In this document: piece after piece, positions 19,347 through 29,397 of the stretch
Layout of the letters: every line of letters begins with the position of its first letter
How positions within the stretch are numbered: the first letter of the stretch is position 1
Origin: Herbiconiux solani NBRC 106740
GTDB lineage: Bacteria > Actinomycetota > Actinomycetes > Actinomycetales > Microbacteriaceae
DNA: 64,000 bases
Assembly (NCBI RefSeq): GCF_001571005.1
Contig: NZ_BCST01000007.1
Location: 248,001-312,000, forward strand
Reading direction: 5' to 3'
Notes under the pieces: model-generated
Told to the model about the DNA's origin: nothing
The model's input: only the letters and a program-made list of their open reading frames with translations
Database searches by the model: none
Made by a program: the position numbers and the translations under genes

Positions 19347-19607
19347 TTAGAGCGCCGAGACCTGCTTGGCGATGGCCGACTTGCGGTTCGCCGCCTGGTT
19401 CTTGTGGATGACGCCCTTCGACACGGCCTTGTCGAGCTTCTTGCCGGCGGTGACCAGCGCGGACTCCGCCTTGGTCTTGTCGCCGGAGACGACGGCCTCG
19501 CGCGTGGCGCGGATCGCGGTCTTGAGCTCGCTCTTGACCGCCTTGTTGCGCTCCTGAGCCTTCTTGTTGGTGCCGATGCGCTTGATCTGCGACTTGATGT
19601 TTGCCAC
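19347..19607 (-). CDS. rpsT: 30S ribosomal protein S20
   Basis: 86 residues, Lys/Ala-rich and helical as S20 should be: [20 protein letters not shown] near the start and [16 protein letters not shown] near the end. It binds 16S rRNA at the foot of the small subunit. The GTG at 19607 follows agaggttatttcc. Single gene, transcribed alone and divergently from the aminotransferase fusion. Confidence 0.96.
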   Translation of the reverse strand: MANIKSQIKRIGTNKKAQERNKAVKSELKTAIRATREAVVSGDKTKAESALVTAGKKLDKAVSKGVIHKNQAANRKSAIAKQVSAL

Positions 19608-19782
19608 GGAAATAACCTCTGTATCTGTTCGGATGAGTGCGGTGCGATGCTCTGCTGCGGCCGAGCCGCAGATGAAGCCACTCGCTGTTCGCACCCGACG
19701 GAAATCGCGTGGATGCGTAAGCCAACAGGCAACATTACCAGTTCTCGGCGGACTGGACAATCCGGCCGTCATACCCAGGAGG

Positions 19783-19788
19783 TACCGT
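19783..19788 (+). promoter_or_regulatory. -10-like box before the aminotransferase fusion
   Basis: TACCGT ends 8 nt before the ATG at 19797. An aggagg lies at 19777-19782 but is 14 nt from the ATG, too far for a good ribosome-binding site. Confidence 0.4.
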
Positions 19789-19796
19789 AGAAGCCT

Positions 19797-21596
19797 ATGC
19801 CACGTCTCGCCTCCCACACCGACTCCGTTCCACCCTCCGGGATCCGTCGCAGCTTCGAGCTCGCGCACTCCGTCGAGGACGTGATCTACCTCGTCGTGGG
19901 CGAGCCCGACGTGAGTGTGGATGCGGCGGTGCTGACCCGCGGAGCCGCCGCCTGGGAGGCCGACGACACCGATTACACGCCGAACGGCGGCATCCCCGAG
20001 CTCCGCGAGGCGATCGTGCGCTCGGTGGCCGAGCGGAACGGCATCCCGACCGAGACCGAGCGCGTCTGGATCACGAACGGCGCGACCCAGGCCCTCTACC
20101 TCGCGATGTCGCTGCTGCTGGATCCGGGAGACGAGGTGCTCGTCCCCGACCCCGGTTACACGACCTTCACGATGAACGCGCACCTGCTCGCTGCCACCCC
20201 CGTGCCCTACCCGCTGCGACCCGAGAACGCCTTCGAGCCGGATCTCGCCGAGCTCGAGCGGCTGATCACCGACCGCACGCGCGTGCTGATCGTCAACTCG
20301 CCCTCGAACCCGCTCGGCGCGGTGTTCGGCGAGGCCACGCTGCGGGCGCTCCTCGCCTTCGCGGTCGAGCACGACCTGTGGATCCTGAGCGACGAGGTCT
20401 ACGAGCGCTTCAGCTACGGCACGCCCCACCTGAGCATCGCGGGGCTCGACCCCGCGGCGGCCGACCGGGTGCTCACGGTCTTCTCGGCATCCAAGACCTA
20501 CGCCCTTACGGGCGCGCGGGTCGGCTGGCTGCTGACGCCTCCCGGGTTCGCCCCGCTGATGAGGTCGGCGCAGGAGGCGATGATCAGCTGCGTCAACACC
20601 CCCGCCCAGCGCGCGGTCGTCACGGCGCTCGAGGGCTCCCAGGAGCATGTCACCGAGGCGGCCGACCACTACCGCAGCAACCTCGCGCACGCGACGGCAC
20701 TGCTCCGCGAACGCGGCATACGCTACCTCGAGCCGACTGGCGCCTTCTACCTCTGGGTGGATGTCTCGCACGCGAGCGGCGGCGACGTCGCGGAGTGGGC
20801 CGAGCGCTTCCTGCTCGAGGAGCGGGTTGCCGTGGCGCCGGGGAGCGCCTTCGGGCGGATGGGGGAGGGCTGGATCCGCCTCTGCGTCGCCGCCGGCCTC
20901 GACGACCTGCTCGAAGGCATCCGCCGCCTGCCCGCGCCGGCCGACGCCACCGCCGCCCCGGCCGGGCAGGCGTCCAGCCCGGCCGACCCGGCGACGGATG
21001 CCGTAGCACCGCGCGCCGCCGCACCCACCCGCCCCGCCGAGATCACGATCCGCCTGATCCGCCCCGACGAGTACGACGCGGTGTCGCGCCAGCGCTACGG
21101 CGCCTACGCCCACGACTTCGACATCGAAGGGCCCTACGGCGAGCAGGTCGCCGCGGTCGCCGAGCACGCCACGACCGCCGAGGTCTGGGTCGCGGTCGAC
21201 GAGCCGAGCGGCCACCTGCTCGGCTCGGTGACGCTGCCGCGCGACGGCGGCGCGCTCACGACGCTGGCCCATGAGGGCGAGCTCGAGTTCCGGCTGCTCG
21301 CCGTCGACCCCGCAGCCCGAGGGCGAGGCGTCGGCCGCCTGCTCACCGAGTTCGTGCTGGCCGAGGCGCGCCGCCGCGGAGCCCACCGGGTCGTGATGAA
21401 CAGCGGCACCGAGATGATCGTCGCCCACCGCCTCTACGAGTCGCTCGGCTTCACCCGCATGCCCGACCGCGAGAACCCGCCTGGCATCGAGCCCACCCGC
21501 GCCTACGGCCTCGACCTCACCGACGAGCCCGAGCAGCAGCACGCCGCCGCCACCGCCGACTCCGAGCCGCGCCCGACCCCCACCCCCCGCCCATGA
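19797..21596 (+). CDS. Aminotransferase (class I/II) fused to a GNAT acetyltransferase
   Basis: 599 residues in one uninterrupted frame. Residues 1-380 are a fold-type I aminotransferase: NSPSNPLG (about 168-175), [10 protein letters not shown] with Asp199 and Tyr202, PLP-binding Lys233 in [15 protein letters not shown], and substrate-carboxylate Arg361. An Ala/Pro-rich linker (about 381-415) joins a GNAT domain (416-572), with acetyl-CoA motif A at about 499-516 ([18 protein letters not shown]). A Pro-rich tail ends it. The two activities could act in sequence on one amino compound, but no substrate can be named. ketopantoate-reductase-like panE overlaps its end. Confidence 0.88.
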   Translation: MPRLASHTDSVPPSGIRRSFELAHSVEDVIYLVVGEPDVSVDAAVLTRGAAAWEADDTDYTPNGGIPELREAIVRSVAERNGIPTETERVWITNGATQALYLAMSLLLDPGDEVLVPDPGYTTFTMNAHLLAATPVPYPLRPENAFEPDLAELERLITDRTRVLIVNSPSNPLGAVFGEATLRALLAFAVEHDLWILSDEVYERFSYGTPHLSIAGLDPAAADRVLTVFSASKTYALTGARVGWLLTPPGFAPLMRSAQEAMISCVNTPAQRAVVTALEGSQEHVTEAADHYRSNLAHATALLRERGIRYLEPTGAFYLWVDVSHASGGDVAEWAERFLLEERVAVAPGSAFGRMGEGWIRLCVAAGLDDLLEGIRRLPAPADATAAPAGQASSPADPATDAVAPRAAAPTRPAEITIRLIRPDEYDAVSRQRYGAYAHDFDIEGPYGEQVAAVAEHATTAEVWVAVDEPSGHLLGSVTLPRDGGALTTLAHEGELEFRLLAVDPAARGRGVGRLLTEFVLAEARRRGAHRVVMNSGTEMIVAHRLYESLGFTRMPDRENPPGIEPTRAYGLDLTDEPEQQHAAATADSEPRPTPTPRP

Positions 21597-22603
21597 AGAT
21601 CGCCGTCATCGGAACCGGCGCGATCGGCGGCACCGTCGCCGCCCTCGCCGACCGCGCCGGCCACGACGTCTCGGTCACCGCCCGGGGCGCCCAGCTCGAC
21701 GCCCTCCGCGACACCGGGCTGCACCTCACGGGGCAGTGGGGCGACCACCTGGCCCGGCCCCATGCATCCGCTCAGCTCGACGAGAAGCCCGAGCTCGCAG
21801 TGCTCGCCGTCAAAGCCCAGGATGCGGGCTCTGCGCTCGACGAGAACGCCGGATTCCTCGACGGTGTGCCCCTCGTCGTCGTGCAGAACGGCCTCGGAGG
21901 GGCCGAGGCCGCCGCGGCCCGCCTCCCCGGCACTCCCGTCATCGGTGCGCTCGCCCTCTACGCCGCCTCCTACCTCTCGCCCGGCGAGGTCGAGATCACG
22001 ACCGCGGCCACGACCTACCTCGGACGTCTGGCCGACACCCCGGACGACGACTTCGCGACCGCCGTGGAGACCTTCGCCTCGTTCATGCCCACCGAGACGA
22101 CCGTCAACTTCACGGGCGCGCAGTGGACGAAGCTGATCGTCAACCAGATCAACGCCCTCCCGGCGATCACCGGGCTCTCGGTGCAGCGGTCGATCACCGA
22201 CCCGCGCCTGCGCCGCGTGCTCACGGCGAGCATGCGCGAGGCGGTCATGGTCGCCCGGGCGTCGGGGGTGCGCTTCGAGCCGCTGCTCGGCCTGAGCGAC
22301 GGGCTGCTGCTCGCGTTCGAGTGGGCACCGCCCCGCCTGGCACGGCTGCTTCCGGGGGCGATGGCGAAGCGGATGGGGTCGACCCCGAACCCGGGATCGA
22401 CCCTGCAGAGCATCCGTCGCGGCCAGCTGACCGAGATCGACCACCTGAACGGTGCCGTCGTCGAGGCGGCCGCCCGCGTCAAGGTCACCGCCCCGCTGAA
22501 CGCGGCACTCGTCGCCCTGGTGCACCGCGTCGAGCGCGAGGGTGCGTTCATCCCGCCGTCGGTCGTCGTGCGTCAGCTCTCGCGCCTGCTCGACGCGCGC
22601 TAG
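21593..22603 (+). CDS. Ketopantoate reductase family (PanE/ApbA-like) oxidoreductase
   Basis: 336 residues. The N-terminal Rossmann fold begins [21 protein letters not shown] (GxGxxG near residues 7-12); the C-terminal helical domain has [18 protein letters not shown], where the Lys and Asn match the PanE catalytic pattern. PanE reduces 2-dehydropantoate to pantoate with NADPH for CoA; many actinobacterial paralogues have other or unknown 2-oxo-acid substrates. Its ATG overlaps the stop of the aminotransferase-GNAT gene, so the two are probably co-translated and may share a pathway. Confidence 0.8.
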   Translation: MKIAVIGTGAIGGTVAALADRAGHDVSVTARGAQLDALRDTGLHLTGQWGDHLARPHASAQLDEKPELAVLAVKAQDAGSALDENAGFLDGVPLVVVQNGLGGAEAAAARLPGTPVIGALALYAASYLSPGEVEITTAATTYLGRLADTPDDDFATAVETFASFMPTETTVNFTGAQWTKLIVNQINALPAITGLSVQRSITDPRLRRVLTASMREAVMVARASGVRFEPLLGLSDGLLLAFEWAPPRLARLLPGAMAKRMGSTPNPGSTLQSIRRGQLTEIDHLNGAVVEAAARVKVTAPLNAALVALVHRVEREGAFIPPSVVVRQLSRLLDAR

Positions 22604-22649
22604 CCCGTCGGGCCGCTAGCGCATCAACCCGCTACGCCCACGACCGACC

Positions 22650-22693
22650 GAGTCGTCCCGCCTGCAGGAACACCCGCAGGCGGGACACGACTC
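22650..22693. terminator. Bidirectional terminator between panE-like and epimerase genes
   Basis: The inner 10-bp stem tcccgcctgc (22656-22665) / gcaggcggga (22676-22685) is extended by gagtcg/cgactc with a 2-nt bulge. It sits between convergent stops. Confidence 0.7.
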
Positions 22694-22698
22694 GAACC

Positions 22699-23589
22699 TC
22701 AGCCCGCGTACGACCCCGTGCGCAGCTCGTCGACGAGGCTCGGCCCGTTCGGCTCCCAGCCGAGGTCGATCCGCGCCGCCGCGCCCGTCGCCTGCTGATC
22801 CAGCAGCAGCGCGTCGCCGAAACCCTCGCCGAGGCGCTCGTGCGCCTGCTCGACCGTGGTCGGTGCGACCCGCCCGTCGAGGCCCGCAGCGGTCGAGGCC
22901 GCTTCGCCGAGCTCGCGCACGGTCGGGTTCTGGCCGCTGGCGCCGATGTAGTACGAGCCGGCGGGGGCCAGGTCGTAGGCCAGCAGGTAGAGCTCGGCGA
23001 GGTCGTCGACGAACACCGTGGTCCAGTGCTGGTCACCCGAGCCGATCAGCTCGAGGGCCTGGCCCTCAGGAGTGTCGACGCGGGCCGCGCCGGCGATCGC
23101 GGTCGGGATGCCGTCGCCGTGTCCGAACACGATGCCGGGGGCGATGATCGTGGTCTTGACGCCCGAGGCGCTCCGCACCCGCGCCTCGACCGGCAGGCGC
23201 CAGGAGGTCAGGGCCGGCGGGGAGAAGGGGGTGCGCTCGGTGAGGTCGGCGCCGGAGCCGAAGATCCAGATGCCGCCCGTGTGCACGTAGGGCTTGTCGC
23301 TGCCCTCGAGTCCGGCGAAGACCGCCGAGACGAACGCGTCGTCGGTCGGGGCGCTCGACTCGTCGCCGGGGCTCGCGAGATGGATGACGCCGTCGCTGTC
23401 CAGCGCGAGAGAAGTGATCAGCTCGCGGTCGGTGAGGGTGCCGAGGACGGCGGTGGCGCCGAGCGCGCGGACCTCCTCGGCCTTGTCTTCGGTGCGCACG
23501 AGGGCGACGACGTCGCGGCCCTGGGCGCGGAGTTGACGGAGGACGGCGGAGCCGATGAAACCGGTCGCGCCGGTGAGAAAGATAGCCAT
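22699..23589 (-). CDS. NAD(P)-dependent epimerase/dehydratase family protein
   Basis: 296 residues of the extended short-chain dehydrogenase family. It has an N-terminal TGATGFIG nucleotide-binding motif at about residues 6-13. The canonical YxxxK is not evident in a conventional position (the region reads SWRLPVEARVRSA), so it may be an atypical/NmrA-like member. The substrate is unknown. The ATG at 23589 starts MAIFLTGATGFIG, the natural N-terminus; the open frame extends further upstream without similarity. Divergent from lepA. Confidence 0.8.
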   Translation of the reverse strand: MAIFLTGATGFIGSAVLRQLRAQGRDVVALVRTEDKAEEVRALGATAVLGTLTDRELITSLALDSDGVIHLASPGDESSAPTDDAFVSAVFAGLEGSDKPYVHTGGIWIFGSGADLTERTPFSPPALTSWRLPVEARVRSASGVKTTIIAPGIVFGHGDGIPTAIAGAARVDTPEGQALELIGSGDQHWTTVFVDDLAELYLLAYDLAPAGSYYIGASGQNPTVRELGEAASTAAGLDGRVAPTTVEQAHERLGEGFGDALLLDQQATGAAARIDLGWEPNGPSLVDELRTGSYAG

Positions 23590-23668
23590 ACGACGATTCA
23601 ACAGGTTCGGAGCGCCCGCATTCCAGTGCATGGCAGAATAGGACGTCCGATCGAACCAAGAGGAATGC

Positions 23669-25519
23669 GTGAGCCCCCTAGCTAAGAAGGCCCTCCAGCC
23701 TGCCTCGACCGACCCCGCATTCATCCGCAACTTCTGCATCATCGCGCACATCGACCACGGCAAGTCGACCCTGGCCGACCGGATGCTCGGGATCACGGGT
23801 GTGGTCAGCGATCGCGACATGCGCGCCCAGTACCTCGACCGCATGGACATCGAGCGCGAGCGCGGCATCACGATCAAGAGCCAGGCGGTGCGGATGCCGT
23901 GGTCGCTCGGTGACGACACCTTCGCCCTCAACATGATCGACACCCCGGGGCACGTCGACTTCTCCTACGAGGTCAGCCGCAGCCTCGCGGCCTGCGAGGG
24001 CGCCATCCTCCTGGTCGACGCCGCGCAGGGCATCGAGGCCCAGACCCTCGCGAACCTGTACCTCGCGCTCGAGAACGACCTGACGATCATCCCGGTGCTG
24101 AACAAGATCGACCTGCCGGCGGCCGACCCCGACAAGTACGCCAAAGAGCTCGCGAGTCTGATCGGCGGCGACCCCGCCGACGTGCTCCGGGTGAGCGGCA
24201 AGACGGGCCTGGGCGTCGAAGAGCTGCTCGACCGCGTGGTCGAGCTCATCCCCGCCCCGGTCGGCGATCCGGATGCGGCGGCCCGCGCCATGATCTTCGA
24301 CTCGGTCTACGACGCCTACCGCGGCGTGGTCACCTACGTCCGCATGATCGACGGCCACCTCAGCCCGCGCGAGCGCATCCAGATGATGTCGACCCGTGCC
24401 ACCCACGAGATCCTCGAGATCGGGGTGTCGAGCCCCGAGCCGACCCCGTCGAAGGGTCTCGGCGTCGGCGAGGTCGGCTACCTGATCACGGGTGTGAAGG
24501 ATGTGCGTCAGTCGAAGGTCGGCGACACCGTCACGACGGCCGCGAAGCCGGCGACCGTGGCGCTGCCGGGCTACACCGAGCCGCTCCCGATGGTCTTCTC
24601 GGGCCTCTACCCGATCGACGGCAGCGACTACCCGGTGCTCCGCGAGGCGCTCGACAAGCTCAAGCTCAGCGATGCCGCGCTCGTCTACGAGCCCGAGACC
24701 TCCGTGGCGCTGGGCTTCGGCTTCCGCTGCGGGTTCCTCGGCCTCCTGCACCTCGAGATCATCACGGAGCGCCTCGAGCGCGAGTTCAACCTCGACCTGA
24801 TCGCCACGGCCCCGAGCGTCATCTACGAGGTGACGACGGAGGACAAGAAGACAGTCACCGTCACGAACCCCAGCGAGTTCCCCGGCGGCAAGATCGCCAA
24901 CGTGAAGGAGCCGGTCGTGAACGCGGCCATCCTCGCGCCCAAGGACTACGTGGGCACGATCATGGAGCTCTGCCAGAGCCGTCGCGGCACCCTGCAAGGC
25001 ATGGACTACCTCGGCGAGGACAGGGTCGAGATCAAGTACACGATGCCGCTCGGCGAGATCGTGTTCGACTTCTTCGACAACCTCAAGTCGAAGACGGCCG
25101 GCTACGCGAGCCTCGACTACGAGCCCGCCGGCGAGCAGGAGGCCGACCTGGTGAAGGTCGACATCCTGCTGCAGGGCGAGCAGGTCGACGCGTTCAGCGC
25201 GATCGTGCACCGCGACAAGGCCTACGCCTACGGCGTGTTGATGACCGGGCGCCTGCGCGAACTCATCCCGCGCCAGCAGTTCGAGGTGCCGATCCAGGCC
25301 GCGATCGGCGCCCGGATCATCGCGCGCGAATCGATCCGCGCGATGCGGAAGGACGTGCTCGCCAAGTGCTACGGCGGTGACATCACCCGCAAGCGCAAGC
25401 TGCTCGAGAAGCAGAAGGAGGGCAAGAAGCGGATGAAGATGGTGGGCCGCGTCGAGGTCCCCCAGGAAGCCTTCATCGCCGCCCTCTCCGGTGACACGGA
25501 GAAGAAAGAGAAGAAGTAG
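23669..25519 (+). CDS. lepA: Elongation factor 4 (LepA), ribosome back-translocating GTPase
   Basis: 616 residues with the translational-GTPase order: G1 AHIDHGKST near 28-36, switch [25 protein letters not shown], then domains II, III and V and the LepA-specific C-terminal domain ending in a Lys-rich tail. It acts on stalled or mistranslocated ribosomes and in 30S assembly. The GTG at 23669 follows aagaggaa. Probably transcribed with the next two genes (gaps of 2 and 6 nt). Confidence 0.96.
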   Translation: MSPLAKKALQPASTDPAFIRNFCIIAHIDHGKSTLADRMLGITGVVSDRDMRAQYLDRMDIERERGITIKSQAVRMPWSLGDDTFALNMIDTPGHVDFSYEVSRSLAACEGAILLVDAAQGIEAQTLANLYLALENDLTIIPVLNKIDLPAADPDKYAKELASLIGGDPADVLRVSGKTGLGVEELLDRVVELIPAPVGDPDAAARAMIFDSVYDAYRGVVTYVRMIDGHLSPRERIQMMSTRATHEILEIGVSSPEPTPSKGLGVGEVGYLITGVKDVRQSKVGDTVTTAAKPATVALPGYTEPLPMVFSGLYPIDGSDYPVLREALDKLKLSDAALVYEPETSVALGFGFRCGFLGLLHLEIITERLEREFNLDLIATAPSVIYEVTTEDKKTVTVTNPSEFPGGKIANVKEPVVNAAILAPKDYVGTIMELCQSRRGTLQGMDYLGEDRVEIKYTMPLGEIVFDFFDNLKSKTAGYASLDYEPAGEQEADLVKVDILLQGEQVDAFSAIVHRDKAYAYGVLMTGRLRELIPRQQFEVPIQAAIGARIIARESIRAMRKDVLAKCYGGDITRKRKLLEKQKEGKKRMKMVGRVEVPQEAFIAALSGDTEKKEKK

Positions 25520-25521
25520 CC

Positions 25522-26184
25522 ATGGCGCCCACCCTCGCGGGGGCGGCGGCCGCCGAAGCCCCGCTCAGCTACGCGGCCGTCGGGGCGACCAAGGCGGCCG
25601 ACCTCCTCTACTACCCGCCCAAGGGCTTCCACCCGATGGAGCGCCGCGCGCGCCTCGGCAGCGGCACCGCACGCTTCGAGACCGCCTCGGCGAAGCTCAT
25701 GGCCTGGGGCGTGCAGCGCGGCTCCGGCATCACGGTCGGCGACATCACCCTTCCGGCTCCCACCGAGACCGACTACGCCGGGCTGGTCTACGACCAGGCG
25801 GGCGTGCCGGTCGCCCCCCGCGAGGCGACCCCCGAGCAGGCCTACGGGTCCGACGGCACGCCGCTGGTCTCGCCCGGCACGACCGCGGTGCTCACCGTGC
25901 GTGCGCTCGGCGTCCCCGTGAAGGCCCCCGTGCGGGTCGTCTACGTGGTCGACGAGCCGGGCCGACTGGGCTTCGCCTACGGAACGCTGCCCGGGCATCC
26001 GGAGTCCGGCGAGGAGCTCTTCCTCGTCGAGCACCTGGCCGACGACTCCGTCTGGATCGTCATCCGCGCCTTCTCCCGCCCGAGCACCTGGTTCTACGCG
26101 CTCGGCCTGCCGGTGCTGCGCCTCTTCCAGGCCCGCGCGACCAAGAAGTACCTGCGCTCGCTGATGCCCGCGATGGGGGCGTAG
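25522..26184 (+). CDS. DUF1990 family protein
   Basis: 220 residues. It matches the DUF1990 family, seen in actinobacteria and plants, by APLSYAAVGATKAADLLYYPPKGFHPMERRARLGSG near its start and the C-terminal VEHLADDSVWIVIRAFSRPSTWFYALGLPVLRLFQ. No enzymatic motif or membrane segment is evident, and the function is unknown. It sits between lepA and hemW, 2 nt and 6 nt from its neighbours. Confidence 0.8.
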   Translation: MAPTLAGAAAAEAPLSYAAVGATKAADLLYYPPKGFHPMERRARLGSGTARFETASAKLMAWGVQRGSGITVGDITLPAPTETDYAGLVYDQAGVPVAPREATPEQAYGSDGTPLVSPGTTAVLTVRALGVPVKAPVRVVYVVDEPGRLGFAYGTLPGHPESGEELFLVEHLADDSVWIVIRAFSRPSTWFYALGLPVLRLFQARATKKYLRSLMPAMGA

Positions 26185-26190
26185 GAGGCC

Positions 26191-27411
26191 GTGCCCTCCG
26201 TTCTTCCCCTCGGCGATCCCGCGCCCTCCGACGGCCTGCTGCCGATCGACGGCGCCCTCCGCTCGGCCGAGCGCGACCTGAGCCTCTACGTGCACGTGCC
26301 GTTCTGCCGGGTGCGCTGCGGCTACTGCGACTTCAACACCTACACGGCCACCGAGCTGCGTGGGGTCAAGCAGTCCGACTACGCCTCGCAGGCGGTCGCC
26401 GAGATGCGGTTCGCGGGCGGCGTGCTCGCCGCCTCCGGAGTCGCGCCCCGCTCGCTGTCGACCGTGTTCTTCGGCGGCGGCACGCCGACGCTCCTCCCGG
26501 CGGCGCAGCTGACGGCCATGCTGGGCGCGGCCCGCGACGAGTGGGGCTTCGCTCCGGATGCCGAGATCACGACCGAGGCCAACCCCGACTCCGTCGACGC
26601 CGAGTACCTGCAGGCGCTGGCCGACGCCGGCTTCACCCGGGTGAGCTTCGGCATGCAGTCCGCGGTGCCAAGTGTGCTCGCCACGCTCGAGCGCACGCAC
26701 GACCCGGCCCGCATCCCGGATGTGGTCGGCTGGGCGAAGGATGCCGGGCTCCAGGTGAGCCTCGACCTCATCTACGGCACCCCGGGCGAGACCCTCGACG
26801 ACTGGAAGCGCTCGCTCGACACCGCCGTCGCGAACGACCCCGGCCACATCTCGGCCTACGCGCTGATCGTCGAGGACGGCACGAAGCTCGCCCGCCAGAT
26901 CCGCTCCGGTGCACTCGCCGCCCCCTCGGACGACCTGCAGGCCGACATGTACGAGCTGGCCGATCAGACACTCGGTGCGGCGGGCTACGAGTGGTACGAG
27001 GTCAGCAACTGGTCGAAGGATGCGGCGACCCGCTCCCGGCACAACCTCGGCTACTGGGTCGGCAACGACTGGTGGGGGATCGGTCCGGGTTCGCACAGCT
27101 ACGTCGGCGACACCCGCTGGTGGAACGTGAAGCACCCCGCGGCGTACGCGCAGCGCATCGCGGCGGGGGAGTCGCCCGCCGCCGGCCGCGAGACCATCGA
27201 CGACCCGACCCGGGAGCTGGAGCGCATCCTGCTGGAGAGCCGCGTGCGCGACCGGTTGCGCATCCGCTCGCTCGCCCCGGAGGCCCGCCGCGAAGTCGCC
27301 GGCCTCATCGCCGAGGGCCTCGTCGACGGCCCGGCGGCGGTCCGCGGCACCCTCGACCTCACCCTGCGCGGCCGGCTGATGGCCGACACGGTCGTGCGCC
27401 GCCTCACCTGA
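26191..27411 (+). CDS. hemW: HemW-type radical SAM haem chaperone
   Basis: 406 residues. The radical-SAM cluster motif CxxxCxYC appears as FCRVRCGYCDFNTY (about residues 37-46), followed by FFGGGTPTLL and TEANPDSV. Formerly called a coproporphyrinogen oxidase-like protein; HemW binds haem and hands it to respiratory enzymes, and true HemN features are lacking. It commonly follows lepA in actinobacteria and Firmicutes. The GTG has an aggagg only 2 nt away, but no better start is available. Confidence 0.9.
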   Translation: MPSVLPLGDPAPSDGLLPIDGALRSAERDLSLYVHVPFCRVRCGYCDFNTYTATELRGVKQSDYASQAVAEMRFAGGVLAASGVAPRSLSTVFFGGGTPTLLPAAQLTAMLGAARDEWGFAPDAEITTEANPDSVDAEYLQALADAGFTRVSFGMQSAVPSVLATLERTHDPARIPDVVGWAKDAGLQVSLDLIYGTPGETLDDWKRSLDTAVANDPGHISAYALIVEDGTKLARQIRSGALAAPSDDLQADMYELADQTLGAAGYEWYEVSNWSKDAATRSRHNLGYWVGNDWWGIGPGSHSYVGDTRWWNVKHPAAYAQRIAAGESPAAGRETIDDPTRELERILLESRVRDRLRIRSLAPEARREVAGLIAEGLVDGPAAVRGTLDLTLRGRLMADTVVRRLT

Positions 27412-27435
27412 GGCCCGCAGTCCTGGCTTAACGCC

Positions 27436-27521
27436 AGAGCGACGGCCGAGGGTTTCCCCTCCCGCCTTCGGTCGCGCTGTGCGCGAAGGCGGCGGGAGGG
27501 GAAACCCTCGACCGTCGCTCT
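27436..27521. terminator. Long inverted repeat between convergent hemW and DUF4870 genes
   Basis: Arms of 35 nt (27436-27470) and 38 nt (27484-27521) pair except for a 3-nt bulge and one mismatch, with a 13-nt loop. Inside, gagggtttcccctcccgcc pairs with ggcgggaggggaaaccctc apart from the bulge. It is much longer than a terminator needs. Confidence 0.8.
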
Positions 27522-27538
27522 TCGACGGTCTCGGTTAC

Positions 27539-28093
27539 CTACTTGATGAACCGGAAGTTGAACGGGTAGCGGTACGTGCCGCCGTTGTTCACCTTCACTC
27601 CACCGATGATCGGGAACGCGATCTGCACGGCAAGCAGGGCCAGCCAGAGCAGCGTGCCGATGATGAAGCCGACGATCGGGATGAAGCCCAGGATCACGTT
27701 GATGATCGAGTAGGCCACCCAGATGATCGCCATGGTGATCTGGAAGTTCAGGGACTCCTTGCCCTCCTGGTTGGTCAGGGGACCGCGGTCCTTGAAGACC
27801 AGCCAGATGATCAGCGGCGGGAGCACGAACAGCACGCCGCCGATGTGCGACCACATGGCCCACTGCTTGTCCTCGGCCTGGGTCAGCGGAGCCGCCCCGG
27901 CCGTGGGCTGGTAGCCGGGCTGCTGCTGGTACCCAGGCTGCTGGTAGCCCGGCTGCTGGTAGCCCGGGGGCGGCGCCTGGTACCCGGGCGGAGGAGCCTG
28001 GTATCCCGGAGGCGGAGTCGGCTGCCCCTGCTGCGGCGGCGTCGGCTGCCCGGAGGCCGGGTCGTACGGCGGTGTTGCGTTGGGGTCGGTCAT
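27539..28093 (-). CDS. DUF4870-type membrane protein with PGYQ repeats
   Basis: 184 residues. The first 70 are Pro/Gln/Tyr-rich with repeated PPPGYQ and QPGYQ units. They are followed by a DUF4870/Tic20-like module with about three membrane segments (WSHIGGVLFVLPPLIIWLVF, an amphipathic KESLNFQITMAIIW, and FIPIVGFIIGTLLWLALLAVQIAFPIIGG). The function is unknown. The Pro-rich repeats probably face the cytoplasm and may mediate self-association. Convergent with hemW. Confidence 0.85.
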   Translation of the reverse strand: MTDPNATPPYDPASGQPTPPQQGQPTPPPGYQAPPPGYQAPPPGYQQPGYQQPGYQQQPGYQPTAGAAPLTQAEDKQWAMWSHIGGVLFVLPPLIIWLVFKDRGPLTNQEGKESLNFQITMAIIWVAYSIINVILGFIPIVGFIIGTLLWLALLAVQIAFPIIGGVKVNNGGTYRYPFNFRFIK

Positions 28094-28208
28094 TGTCTCG
28101 CGCCTTTCAGACGTTGGGCGTTCTTACAGGTGGCAGGATAGCGCCCGGCGTGATGGGGCGGCAATCATCTCCCCAGGGTGTTCGGAACCCGCCCGCCCCG
28201 ATCAGAGA

Positions 28209-28240
28209 TATAATTGGCACTCAGGCTGCGTGAGTGCCAA
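28209..28240 (+). promoter_or_regulatory. CIRCE operator with a consensus -10 before hrcA
   Basis: TTGGCACTC-N9-GAGTGCCAA at 28214-28240 is a perfect 9-9-9 inverted repeat, the HrcA operator (the classic version is TTAGCACTC; the A-to-G change is matched in the other arm). A perfect TATAAT (28209-28214) overlaps its first base, so bound HrcA would block the start of transcription. Confidence 0.95.
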
Positions 28241-28275
28241 TGCGCAGCCCTCGGCTCGGAAGGAGGGTGCGTCCT

Positions 28276-29310
28276 ATGGTCTCGGACCGCAGTCTCGAAG
28301 TGCTGAGGGTGATCGTGCAGGACTACGTGGCCTCCCGCGAGCCCGTCGGCTCGAAGAGCATCGCCGAACGCCACTCCTTCGGCGTCTCCGCCGCCACCAT
28401 CCGCAACGACATGGCGCTGCTGGAGGAGGAGGAGCTGATCACCGCTCCGCACACCTCCTCGGGCCGGGTGCCGACCGACAAGGGCTACCGCCTTTTCGTC
28501 GACCACCTCTCCGACCTCCGGCCGCTCTCCTCAGCGCAGCGTCACGCGATCGAGACCTTCCTCGGCTCCTCGGTCGACGTCGACGACGTGCTGGCACGCA
28601 CCGTGCGGCTGCTCTCGCAGCTGACCCGGCAGGTCGCGCTGGTGCAGTACCCGCTGCGCTCGCAGGCGAAGGTGCGGCACGTCGAACTGGTCGCGCTCGC
28701 GCCGCGGAAGCTCCTGACCGTGATCATCACCGACAACGGCCACGTCGAGCAGCGCGTCGTCGACGTGCCCTCCGATCTCGACGACAAGCTGATCAGCGAC
28801 CTGCGCCAGCGCTTCAACGAGGCGGTCTCCGGTCTCGGGCTGCTCGAGGCGGCCACCGCGCTCGAGGGTGTCGCCGACCGTTTCCCGGCCGAGTCGGCTC
28901 CGGTGGCCTCCGCGGTCGCGGCGACCCTGCACGAGCAGGTCACGGCGAACCGGCAAGAGAAACTGCTGATCGCGGGCGCGGCCAACCTGGTCCGCACCGA
29001 GGACGACTTCCACGGCAGCATCCTCCCCGTGCTCGAAGCGGTCGAGGAGCAGGTCGTGCTGCTCCGGCTGTTCAGCGAGATGGAGGCCGACCAGCGCGGC
29101 GTCACCGTCTCGATCGGCCGCGAGAACGAATCCTTCGGCCTCGGCGAGACCTCAATCCTCGCCAGCGGGTACACGGGTGTCGGCAGCGCCGTCTCCCGCT
29201 TGGGCGTGCTCGGCCCGACCCGGATGGACTACTCCAGCAACATCTCAGCGGTCCGCGCCGTCGCGCGGTACCTCTCCCGCTCTCTCGGGGAATCGGGCAG
29301 CGCGGTCTGA
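28276..29310 (+). CDS. hrcA: Heat-inducible transcriptional repressor HrcA
   Basis: 344 residues: an N-terminal winged helix (LEVLRVIVQDYVASREPVGSKSIAE...VSAATIRNDMALLEEEELI, about 8-60) and a C-terminal GAF-like sensor domain. It represses chaperone genes through CIRCE and is folded by GroEL, giving feedback. The ATG at 28276 has aaggaggg at 28259-28266; an earlier in-frame ATG at 28234 lies inside CIRCE and is rejected. Autoregulated with dnaJ. Confidence 0.96.
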   Translation: MVSDRSLEVLRVIVQDYVASREPVGSKSIAERHSFGVSAATIRNDMALLEEEELITAPHTSSGRVPTDKGYRLFVDHLSDLRPLSSAQRHAIETFLGSSVDVDDVLARTVRLLSQLTRQVALVQYPLRSQAKVRHVELVALAPRKLLTVIITDNGHVEQRVVDVPSDLDDKLISDLRQRFNEAVSGLGLLEAATALEGVADRFPAESAPVASAVAATLHEQVTANRQEKLLIAGAANLVRTEDDFHGSILPVLEAVEEQVVLLRLFSEMEADQRGVTVSIGRENESFGLGETSILASGYTGVGSAVSRLGVLGPTRMDYSSNISAVRAVARYLSRSLGESGSAV

Positions 29311-29397
29311 GGCCCGAGCCGACGACCGCACCGCTCCGACCCACCCGAACCACGAACGATCGAATGAACTCGAACTCGAACGAAGGAGAAGCCCAGC

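Noticed and set aside
15893-19735. A 1280-codon minus-strand open frame across comEC, holA and rpsT
   Set aside because: Only the S20 part near 19347-19607 is real, and that is in another frame; the rest is low-complexity shadow.
28234-28275. Earlier ATG for hrcA
   Set aside because: It lies within CIRCE and downstream of no ribosome-binding site; aaggaggg marks the ATG at 28276.
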